Assembly (NCBI GenBank): GCA_963556145.1
Contig: OY744464.1
Coordinates: 3,968,001 to 4,032,000, forward strand
Origin: Hygrocybe punicea
Taxonomy: Eukaryota; Basidiomycota; Agaricomycetes; Agaricales; Hygrophoraceae
Direction: 5' to 3'
DNA length: 64,000 nucleotides
Shown: positions 43,800 to 54,105 of the stretch, in pieces
How positions within the stretch are numbered: the first letter of the stretch is position 1
Layout of the letters: every line of letters starts with the position of its first letter
Notes under the pieces: generated by a model
What the model saw: only the letters and a program-made list of their open reading frames with translations
Told to the model about the DNA's origin: nothing
Database searches by the model: none
Program-made: the position numbers and the translations under genes

Positions 43800-46700
43800 A
43801 TGGATCAATCAGCAGTGACGGCCGCTACATCCTCTGGATCAAGGACGGAACCTGCAAAGCGGAAGTATGGTGAGAACTGGGGAGGTTTTCGGGAGGGAGC
43901 GGGGAGGAAGAAACTCGGGCGGTCCACGACAAATTCCGGACCAGCGACGACTTCTATGGATCAAGAATCAGTACGGCCTGCAGAATCAGACATTTTCTTC
44001 ATGCACCGAAGTCGAAGCTTTCCTTTTCCATCAACAACGGCTTCTCTTGAACCTGGAGCATCCCAGGCAACTCCAATGAGTGAGGCCCTGGAGAACGGAT
44101 CGTCGGGGGGCTTGTGTGCGGAAGAAGGTCACAACAGTGATTATTTACATATTCTTTTGTGTGTAATCTATTCTGATTTCGCATTCTTCAGCCTCAAATT
44201 TGCCGCTGACGCATGAAGAATTCACCAGGTTAGAAGAAGCCATGTCGTTTATCAAGGAGAACGACGAGCATCGGGACATTGTGAACGGTGTACAAGTAAT
44301 CGACGATAGCATATCTAATGGAATTCTTGACACAAATGAAGATGCGCCCCGTATTGCTCAAGAAGAAACCGAATTCTCTGAAGCCCGAGAACAGTCTGTG
44401 GTCCACCAGCATCTGAGTGCCGCTCTCAAGCAGATCAAGAAGGACATTCGAGATTATAAACAGCCTGCATGCTATCGTCGAGGTCATTTTTTTATCCGTC
44501 CGAAGCATGCTGTTTTTGCGTTGCATGATGCAGTGTTGACGGGGCTTCAACCGGATCGTCTATGCTCTCGTGACATTTTTGTGTGGCTCCCTACGTATCT
44601 TCCAGGCGCGCCAGATTTCTTCAAGTGTATCTGTAATGGCCGGTTGTCATTAAACGGTATGTTTCTTTGAGGTCATCACAGTCCGCTATCTAATTTCCAA
44701 TTTCAGGATATAACAGTGACCCGATTGCCCGTCGAGTGCGATGCTTTCCATCAGACTACTACATTCTCACAAGCCGCTTCATTTGTGATAAGCGGCGGGA
44801 CAATGACGCTGGCTGTGGCACCAGCTGGCAGGGTACCGATCCGCATATCATTGCTCAACTACCACGGTTTGTCTCAGCTGCGTTTCCAGGTAAGTCTTTG
44901 CTATATATTCTACACTTCAAGGTAATGTCTCACATGTAACCAGCATATATTAGTGCTTGTGGAGCAATTGATAAGAGGACAATGTCGCAAATGTGCAATA
45001 ATTTTGCAACTCGCTTTGGACCTGCGCCGTTTTCGGCTATGATGTCCGAGCTTCAGCATAAAGAGCATGCAGAGCTTGAGCTGATGTATTACGATGCCGC
45101 TCGACACTACAATCTTTACGGTCCTCAACAGATTCCACAATTCTCTTCATTCAAGGATCCTCTTCGATATGGGGGTGCTCCGCCCTCAGTGCAATACCTG
45201 AAGGCAATGTTTGTTGATTGGGTCACAGCGCACCGTATCTTTATAGAACGAGCACAAGCATGTCTCCCTGCTACAGTTATGAAGGTTGATCATACATTTG
45301 ATGTAAGATCATCCCTCTTATTCGCTGTCCATGCATACTAAAATTTCAATTAGTATCTCAAATATATGGGAGGCCTTAACGGTCAAAAGATCCATGAGGC
45401 TTCGTACACTAATGTCAACCAGTTTGAGGAAGTTCGGTCAATCACCCTAGTCCCGTCGAAATCACTCTCCTTTGTTACAGATCAGCTGAAGGGCGTTTCA
45501 GCTGGTTTGGCTGAGAATGGACACCCGCCGTGTAGTCTTCTATACACAGACAATCCACAAGGTATTTTATTTATTTTAAATCAGATACAAATCTCACAAG
45601 TATTGTAGTCGAGCGAGGATTTCATGAAGCAATTACTCCATCTTTACGACAAGATGTTGAGCATATTACTTTGTGGACAAATCTGCCCCAATTTCAATGT
45701 GCACACGAGGTTCACCGAGAATTTACTGATGATACTATTGTGATGGACGAGCTTTGCTTTGACATCCTTGAGGAAGTCAGAAATACTCCCATGTCACATT
45801 TTGTGGTTGCGGTGTCAATACAAACGACGCATTTGCCAGAAAGTGGCTCAGCGGACTCTGGTAACCAGACTATTCAGGCGATTCAGCTCCGGACAAAAGA
45901 TCAGAATATTGTATTCAGGGTAAGTAACAAGAACCTCCTGCTTATTCACTCACTGTACTCATAAGCATAATAGACTTCTAATATCACCGCAAATATTCAT
46001 TTCCCTCCCTCGCTTCAAGCAATTCTCACCAATACGTCAATTCTTAAATTGGGGTGTCACGTTCAACAACTTCTCCTTGATGTTGCAAACATATATGGCA
46101 ACATAGAGATCCAGCGGGCTGCAATGAAGTCAAACTCATCCCACATTGAGCTTGGCCAATATGCAAAGCTGAAGGGTCTTGTCTCTCATGGATCTGCACC
46201 TCTTCAGACCCTGGTTGGAGCAGTTCTTGAAAAGTCCTTTGTGCCTCCAGTGTTTCCCCCATCTGGTTATTGGAACTCAGAGTACACAACCCAACTTCAT
46301 CACCACATAGAGGCTATCTGGCAAGTTTATCTCTCCCTTGGCCAACAGGAATCTGTAGGACTTCCTCTTGCACCATACCAGAAAAATTGCAACAATCTTC
46401 CTGTCACTCTCTGCCACAGCAACAAGCCAGTGGCTGAAGCCATCCTTGTCTGGCCTCACGATGGATCCATACAGGCAGTGAACGATGATGCTGGTTCACT
46501 TCGGAAAATCAATATCACTGCTTCTCGCTCTCTCATCAAACTCACTTGCATTTTGGTCCCAGGATATGTTCATGCCATCCATTCTCAGTGTATTCAGTGG
46601 ATCTACACACATGGACAGTTGGCAGTTGTAACAACTTCAACCCTACGAACACGAAGCGAGAGATCTCCACTGTCTATCCCTACATCTGAGGCATCACTTG

Positions 46701-48959
46701 CTTGTGCATTTGCATCTCCTGCCCCAATTTCTCCCACACCAGCTGATATGGTTGAACCACTCACACTCTCAATATCTGAATCTGAGAGTTCCGGTTCCAG
46801 CCTTGTTCCGCCTGCCACTGACACAGGAGAAGAGTCTGACGACGACAACTTCGAGCCTGAGCCTTCTGATGGCCAATCAGCCAATGCTCTTGATGATGAG
46901 GGACCAGCAGATGATGTGGTATTTATTTCCTCTTTCTTCTTCAATAATATATCTCATATATCATTTAAGGATGTTGTAATGCAGTCTGAGACATCTACAA
47001 CATTAACACTGCCAACCCGTGTATTTGATGATGCTTTTCACTTTATGGATCGTCTAGAGCGCCTTCTCGCAAAGAAGCATAGTGCATATAGGCGGTTTGT
47101 TCACGATTTTTCAGAAGCCATCTTTATCCGTGACAAGGATGATGTACGTCGTGTCAAAGCTGTTCTTCAATTGAAGAATATTGACTGGGACTACACTGTA
47201 CGAGCAAATGCATCTTCACTCAACCGCCATATCCGAAGAGAAATCCCTAATCCCAGAATCCTTGTCGCACGGCTTGAAAAACTGTTCAATGGCTATCGAA
47301 ATGTACTGTGTACTACTCTGACAGGACGTTCAGCACTCTTCTTCTCCAAGGAGGCCTGGTCCATGGCCCAACGTCTTCTTGAGACAGCTCGGCTAGGCTA
47401 TTTATCTGACCCACCTGGAATTCCACTCTACTATCAAATGGGCATTGACAAAGATGGTCTTCCCATTTATCGGACAATTCGTGGCACAAACTCTGTTGAA
47501 GGAGGAGTTCATATGGCAGTCCGTCGCATATTTGGATCACTCCAGGCATCCCCAGAATTATCTGAGTCTCTATTACTGAACTGGATATTACGTCGGAATA
47601 AGACAGTATGTATTAACTTATTCACCCTCTATTTCTTATAGCTTTCTTTCAGGTTGGCCATCGAAATCGGACTGGTCAAAAGTATCATGGGCATTTTGAC
47701 CTCTGGCTCACTGATGAAATCATTGAACTTGTTACTGAGCTTGGTGTTAAAGCCTCATTCCCAGCTCCCCCTGTTCTTGTCACTCGCATAGCTACTTCAG
47801 AGACTTTTGGCATTGTTCCACTTTCAACACAACTGGCAGAAAAGTACAACATTACTGCATTACCTATTCGACGTGTTACAGGTATTCCACATCATCACGA
47901 TGTTCCTGTCCACACTCTCACGAGGCTCTCAACCTCCCCGATGAACCGATATCGCTACCTACAACTTCGTCAGCGCACTCTCTTCCCTATCACGCCAGTT
48001 CATACTTTTGCTGAGTATGCAAAATTCAAAAAAGAAATCAATGACCGCCAATTCAAGAAGAGGAATTTAAAGAAGACTTACCCTCCGCATGAGGCATACA
48101 AGACTGTTGACTTCCACCGGCTCACAATTGCCTGGAACTCTGCGGTCGACAACCAAAGTCGCACGGAGACAGATTCTAACAAACGGTTGTACTATAAACT
48201 TCCATCACAACTCGAACGACACTACAAAAGGACACTTAACTGGAAGTCTGAATGCGCTACAATCTTGATGGGAGGTAATGCGGAATCCTTGAAGCCGTTC
48301 CGTGACCTATTAATAAATGAGAACACTACGTCAACACTTCCACCGTCAATACTTCCCGAGATACCGGCTGGACTGAAGGACAATTGCTACGGAGAAGAAG
48401 GTGAGATTTTATATTGATCTATTAAATGTTTTTTCCTCACCGTCGTCAAGATTTTATGTCGCTCAATCAATCATTGACATTTGATTCTCACATCAACCCA
48501 CGGCCTGCACACGAGCAGCCGGGCACCCTCTACATTCAAGTAGCGTCAGAAAACAGTTCTATTCCCATACCTCACCTAGCCGAACAACTTGCTCTTTCCA
48601 TGCCAACGGAAACCCAGCAGCCAGAAAACGCACCGCTCGAAAACCGGCCACATGCAACTCAGCACATGCAACCACCGCCTAACACACAAACTGTGCTGAA
48701 TCTCGATGGACCCGGTGAATCACCGTCACGTCGCTTGTTTGTGCTCCCGGCCGCTGGGGAGAGTGCTGGTGTTGACAGAAGGAAAGGGGACCGATGCGCA
48801 CGCTGTGTGAAGGCCCTCTGCCCAAAGCGGTTTGTGTGCGCAGGCCGTGGATGTCGTGATAGTTGCAGCTGTGACCATCCTCAGTTGAAGCCTGGAGAAA
48901 AGGTCCGAATATCTGAAAAAGAAGTTAAACGGCGGCTTGCGGAAATGGGACCGACATGA
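43800..48959 (+). CDS. DUF6729-like protein, candidate DDE transposase (1,563 aa)
   Basis: Ten exons: 43800-44127, 44192-44656, 44707-44889, 44944-45302, 45354-45561, 45609-45919, 45974-46918, 46970-47605, 47653-48400 and 48451-48959. They sum to 4,692 nt, exactly 1,564 codons, with GT-AG borders and no internal stop. Residues 26-40 are NWGGFREGAGRKKLG, a basic Gly-rich segment of possible DNA-binding type. About 215-330 fits DUF6729 (RRGHFFIRPKHAVFALHDAV, RDIFVWLPTYLPG) with Cys 254, 256, 291 and 301 as possible metal ligands. Candidate acidic catalytic residues are D441 (KVDHTFD), D511 (YTDNPQVERGF) and E1110 (GTNSVEGGVHMAVRRI), separated by a Ser/acidic insert (about 840-940). The C terminus has a Cys cluster (about 1510-1537, CARCVKALCPKRFVC...CSC). 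Position between inverted repeats argues for transposase function; this and the DDE assignment are inference. Confidence 0.82.
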
Positions 48960-49499
48960 TTCTAACAGATTTGTTTTGTAACTCGTAGTAGTCAGAGACT
49001 GTATATTGAAAGTAAAACAATGCTAACATACCTTTTATCATCATTGCAATCCCTTCCGCTGAACCTGAATCACTCCATGGGTGCCACCAAGATTTAAGTT
49101 GCTGAAATTGCCGGCTGTTGGATTGTTGTGAGACTGAACTGTAAGACGCGATGTTGCCAGGAATGAGTCGTGCTGCCAGAGACGTCCCAGGTAATGAATC
49201 CAGCAAACTCGCGATCAACGACGACGTGACATAACAACGTGATTGTGACGAAAACGCGGAAAGATGTGTCATCTTGATTTTGATTGGCTGGGTCCTTAGT
49301 CCAAAAAGAGCTCTGCCTTTTCGAGACTAAGGACTTGATTCCGAAAAAGGACATGGGCCATCCAGGTTGTTCACACGCTTTCTGAATAGTTTCACCCGGT
49401 TTTACAGCAGAAAGAGTTGCAACTGGTAGCCAGGTAAGTCTAGGATACCCTCCCTCTTTCTCTCTCCTCTCTCCTCTTTTTCAACTTGATTTTCACTCC

Positions 49500-49526
49500 G
49501 TCTCCACAGACTTGGGACATAGGCCT
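49500..49526 (-). repeat. Right terminal inverted repeat of the DUF6729 transposon
   Basis: Ends GGGACATAGGCCT, the inverse of the left end; followed at once by the target copy GAAAAT. Confidence 0.85.
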
Positions 49527-49648
49527 GAAAATATATGATTCCTGAATATATTTATTCTTACGGACAGGCTCCATCATTGTTGGCTTATGTAATAGATGCG
49601 TCTCTGGTCATCAAAGTTTGGGCCGCATCATGAAAAAGTTCTCAGGCT

Positions 49649-50247
49649 ATGGCTCCCTTACGCCTGAATGCTGTTGCTTTCATTTCTCCGCAGAACCACC
49701 CTATCCTCATTCGCACATTCATTAAACAGCAAGATGAACTCAAATATCATTACATTGCCCACACAAGCTTGGATGTGATTGAGGAGCGAGGTGCGATACG
49801 AGACACCTACTCCATGCTGACTTTAAACCAACAGCTGCAGTGGGTTCGGGTGCGAAACCAACGCAGTCTTATCTGGGTCTTTTATATGCTATGGAAGATG
49901 TTGCCGTCTATGGCTATGTAACGCCTCTCAAGATCAAAATCGTTCTGGCGTTATCTTTGTCTGACTCCGATGTCCGGGACGCTGAAATCATCATGGTTTG
50001 TCGAATGATTGGCCTACTTTGGGAACTATTGACCTCGAAGTGACTTGGCTAGGTCTTCAAAGCAATGCATATGGCCTACTATTCTGCCTCGTCGAATCCT
50101 TTTTTGAAGTTGGACGCTCCCTCTGATGCGACAAGTGACCAGTCTCCATTCCTCCTGGTGGGTGGATCTAAATGGAAAGGATTTAGACAACGTGTCGACG
50201 AGATCAGCAGAGTTGTTGGAAACACTTTGACCATCTCCACCACGTAA
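49649..50247 (+). CDS. TRAPP complex subunit, TRAPPC2L/Tca17-like
   Basis: About 165 residues in three exons. Exon one starts MAPLRLNAVAFISPQNHPIL and ends VIEER; a 45-bp intron leads to PTQSYLGLLYAMEDVAVYGY, TPLKIKIVLALSLSDSDVRD; a second intron (about 49994-50052) leads to VFKAMHMAYYSASSNPF and the stop TAA at 50245-50247. The longin-like sedlin fold pattern and YLGLLYxxEDxxVYGYVT are characteristic of TRAPPC2L. In yeast Tca17 helps assemble the TRAPPII complex that activates Rab11-type Ypt31/32 at the late Golgi. The last exon has an extra low-complexity loop (DAPSDATSDQSPFLL) compared with the animal protein. The promoter region is shortened by the transposon whose right end is at 49526, so regulation may have been altered. 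Convergent with RTP1 at its 3' side (293 bp). Confidence 0.9.
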
Positions 50248-50540
50248 ATAATTGGTCCCATAATACCCACTCAAGGAGACCGTCGCGGTTGTGTTGGTTC
50301 TTCCTCCAGTCGCTGGATACAGGCTTCGGCCACCTCCATAGCCTGCGATAAGCGGAATCACACGAACCCAGACTAACAATACCTTCCCATTGACTCAGTT
50401 GGTTCCAGACAACCACGTCTTGAGACAGATACGAGGTAAACATCCTTCAGGCGTGAAAAATAAACCGTCTCGAAGTGTCATGTAAATGGCTTTTTTCGAC
50501 ACCGCTACATACGACCTTTTTTTCGAATGTTACATATAAT

Positions 50541-53500
50541 TTACATTCCCAACATTGTCTGTTCCATATGTTTAAGTTCCTCTACTGCTTCTTGCGCCAT
50601 GACTCGAACAATCATATCATCATCCGTAAAAGCAATATATGTCAGTGTTATTTTTGCTCGCTTTGTCGATAAGATAGATTGAATCGGTGTCGAGTGGAGC
50701 AAATGGGCGGCTATTGCGCGGAAAAGAAGTGCAAGGAAGTGGAGTGCGGCTCGTCGCAATGGGGGGAGTTTTGAGTTAATCGACAAGGGCTGGCAGTCAA
50801 TATTCGGCTGGACTTCATCCTTTGATTTGGCTGCAGGTGATGTTCGATCTCGATAAGCTCCTGATACAGTTTCGGTTTGCAATAAGTCAATCATAGCTTC
50901 GCAAAGATCGTTAGCATAAGGCATGAGGGAAATGGGATTCGTGTTTCCACACTCCGCGAGGAGGGATAATGAAGATGTCCGCAATGTGGTTGGAATATGA
51001 GGAGTCCTGACGGCATGAAACAACCGTGGTACTAATATATCCACTACGATGATAATCACGACGTTAATACGAACTCTGCAAAATTACTGCATGTACTATA
51101 CCGTAAATTGCCAAAGTTTCCCCGCATCGCCGTATCACTTGTCCCAAAGCCTCTCCAACCCGGAGCTTCGTGTCTACCTCTTGCAGTGTCAAGCTAGTAA
51201 CATGGTGTCCATTTAACCCCTGCGAGTATACGTTGACAAGACTCTGGAGCACCTCCTTGCCAAATGTATCGACCATCGCAGCAAGGCCTTGCACGGCGTT
51301 GAGGAACATGTAAGAATCGTCATCTTGTATAGATTGAAGGAATATGGACAAGATTGCGGGCACTAGTGCCTCTTCGACCATGGAATATTTTGAACTTCTC
51401 GAGACAAGCCGCCGGAGCAGCAGAAGGCCATGTGCGCGGACAGGAAGAATGGGATCTTGCAGAAGTTTGAGAGCTCTCTGATAAATTTCCTGAGACTCCC
51501 GGTCTGGTGCTGTGTCGGATGACGACGTTGGTGGGATAGACGAAGAGGCCAGTCGTGTGGTGATGACGAATTGCGCCTCTCGTGCCAGGAGTCTAGTGGG
51601 ATGATTCCCGTTCACAATAGGTTGCAACAAAGAGAAAATGTCGTCCAAAACGAATACGGTATGGGTTGAGAGTGTTGGATTGGCTATTGGTAATCACAAG
51701 TTAGCGATTTGCATGGTATCGCAAATTAAGATTCACACCCTCCAGAATTGACAATACGAGATTGATAGCCGTTTTCGTCATTTCATCGTCGGATGTGAAG
51801 GTTGAATCGGGTGCCTCCTCGTCGCTGTCCCTTTCATCACACAGTTGATCATCATCCGGGAGAAAGCGTAACTCTTCCATCTTCAAGCTATCTCTAGCTC
51901 TATCGTCAGGTCGCGGTTTTGGATCTGGCGGGGCGACAATCACTGATCCAAGAATATGTTTGACGAACGACAGTATATGTTCCGGTTTACTGAATATATT
52001 TGGCGATCCGTCACCACCAGATATCTGACTTTGCATCTGCATGATGAGTTGCAGGCACAACAACGTTCTGGGAAAGCAGGTGAATCGTTATTCAGTGAGG
52101 AACAAACGTAGACCAACCGCATAGGATCACCGTCTGGCCCCGACTTAGCCTCCCGATAAGATTCCAGCAGTCGTACAAATATCTCCGAGGCGACATCTTG
52201 GCGGCCCAGCGATTTAATGAAGTGCACAAAATGGACAGGGTCTGGACGAATATTGAATAGATTCAAGTCAAATTTATTCCCTTCTAGAGGCAAATCTCTT
52301 GGGGTAAGGAGAGACAGGGATGGCAATGTAGCCCTATAGATGGCGGGTTAGTGTGACATTGCCATTCTCAATCAAATCACCTACTGAACCGCTCTTCTCA
52401 GTTCTCCTTCCCCGTCTGTTTCCCATTCACCACCTTCGTAATCCAGGACTGACCACAAAACATCGACCGCCTCTTGTAAGCTCACTACCCGTCCCCACGT
52501 TTCTAGAATGCCTCTCAAGAGCTCTTTCAACTGTGGATCAGATGTTTTTCTATCGTCCAGATGAAACAGAGCGGTATACAAGACAGGTATAATGGGAGAG
52601 AGCATGGTTGATATGAGTAGTGGAGAAGGGTCTGTGTTTGTCAAGATAATCGATAAAGTAGAAATGGCTTGTTTTGGGGTCAAGCACTGCACGCCAGCGG
52701 GTGCTAGTGAGAGAGGGTGTCCACGTCCTAGTTCGATATTTTGAAGAAAACCAAACGGGGCATCGAAGAAGGACATGTGCAAAATCGGGAGAACGATCTT
52801 AGACAGCAAATCCTGGTGAGGAAATGTTTCATTGGGTGCCAACATACGAGACAGCGCAAAGGCAGCGGCTCGCTTGTGGCAGGGAGGCGTCGATGCAGAA
52901 AGTAAACCGATCATCTGGGGAACGATCGCGAGAAAATATACCTAGTCAACACATAAATTAAGCGGCCAGATGAGATGGGGATAGTCCTGACTTCTGGTTT
53001 CATCGCTGCAGGTACGGTACTCAAAACCCGGGTGACTTGATCCAATTTCTCCAACGGTGCTTGATCTCCTGATTCACCAAAAACAGCGTCACAAAGGCCT
53101 CGAACACCTTCAGGACGCAAAAGTTGTTTACTAAGAAGTGATGCACATGGTCGGCGGACATGATGTGGAGGTGGTGGCTTGTGTGATAGAACGGCACCCA
53201 GCGCAATGATAGTGTGGGAAGGAGGCAAGCTTCCTCATAGTAGATAGTATATTAAGAAAGGAGCAACATAATTCGGAATACGTACATGGCTAGCAGACGC
53301 AGGACCAGTGGTCGGAATTCATCCAGAGTTGGGGTGAGTTCAGATGCAAGGAACTTCGGTAACCATCCCAGAGACATGCAGGGTCTCAAAATATCAGTAA
53401 TATGGCGATTCAAGATTGTTGTTGTGATCAGCGTCTGCGGTACAGGACTTTGCACACCATGTGGAAAGAGGATATTCATGAGCCGAGATGTCAATGATGC

Positions 53501-53998
53501 AAGGCGGCGATAGTCCTTGGGTGTCGTTGTATGATCAATAATTTTGCGGGAATCGCGAACTTCCGAAGGGGGCTCGCCAAGCCATGCGGATGTCATATCA
53601 AGAAGGAGGAGGTCAGTACCCCAGTTAAACACTATGGATAAGAGCGTGCGAAGCATGGCCAAGTCTCGCGTCCCAACCATTGGCGTTTCCTGGTTGGCAA
53701 CTGGATGCGGGCTGCCCGGCGGACAACGGTTCGGGTCATCTTTGTCCACCGCCAATATGTACTGAACCCGCTCAACGACATAAAGAGCCTCCTGAGCGGT
53801 TGCCAGTTCAACCTCTTCCAGAGTTTCACCTTCTTGCACGCACGCTACAAGGCCGAGGCGATCATAATATTTGGCCAGTCGGGATCGTAAAATGACTTTT
53901 AAATGGGGAGTTGAGTTGAATGACTTGGAGTCGGTTAGACAGTATCCTGCAGAGAGAATGGTTGCAAGGTTGGGACTTTCTTGCTTAGAACTTGCCAT
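50541..53998 (-). CDS. RTP1: Rtp1/TANGO6-like RNA polymerase II assembly factor
   Basis: A protein of about 1,050 residues in several exons on the minus strand, ATG at 53996-53998, TAA at 50541-50543. The sequence is helical-repeat (HEAT-like) throughout, with the RTP1_C1-type block visible at 52381-52914: PIIPVLYTALFHLDDRKTSD, PQLKELLRGILETWGRVV and DVLWSVLDYEGGEWETD. Introns checked near 53225-53255 (CCAT/CTTGCC junction) and 52925-52995 keep the frame. C-terminal HEAT-like part at 50541-51648. Yeast Rtp1 helps to bring RNA polymerase II to the nucleus with R2TP and nucleoporins; the animal homologue is TANGO6. The start codon context is unusual: a 17-18 bp unit containing it is present three times (about 53986-54036), giving an out-of-frame upstream ATG at 54013-54015. 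SUP35 ends 107 bp upstream, on the same strand. Confidence 0.87.
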
Positions 53999-54105
53999 GT
54001 TTTAGAACTTGACATGTCTTAGAACTTGACCTGTATTACTTTACAACTGGGGCCTAGCTTGCGTAAGCAACCCAATACAGTATTATTCTTTCAACCCCTG
54101 CAACT

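Larger units (their letters stand above)
43677..49526 (+). mobile_element. Complete DNA transposon with DUF6729-like transposase candidate, TSD GAAAAT
   Basis: Terminal inverted repeats of 27 bp: AGGCCTATGT then CTGTGGAGAC, 23 of 27 matching between 43677-43703 and the reverse of 49500-49526. The flanks are the perfect 6-bp direct repeat GAAAAT (43671-43676, 49527-49532). Just inside each end there is a second inverted motif, GTCCTTAGTC...GACTAAGGAC (43702-43728 and 49292-49334). The element carries one intact ten-exon gene (43800-48959). It is the only element of the island without decay. It lies 123 bp upstream of the TRAPPC2L start codon. Confidence 0.85.

Noticed and set aside
46603..46944. 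Ser/Gly-rich minus-strand frame
   Set aside because: It is the complement of the Ser/acidic insert of the DUF6729 protein, whose plus-strand frame is fixed by splice phases on both sides.
43677..49526. Assignment of the complete transposon to hAT or Tc1
   Set aside because: The target duplication is 6 bp and the ends are AGGCC; neither fits those superfamilies, and the protein lacks hAT dimerisation or Tc1 DDE spacing that I could see.
50026..50443. Minus-strand frames over the 3' end of TRAPPC2L
   Set aside because: They lie opposite the confirmed TRAPPC2L exons and have no recognisable content.
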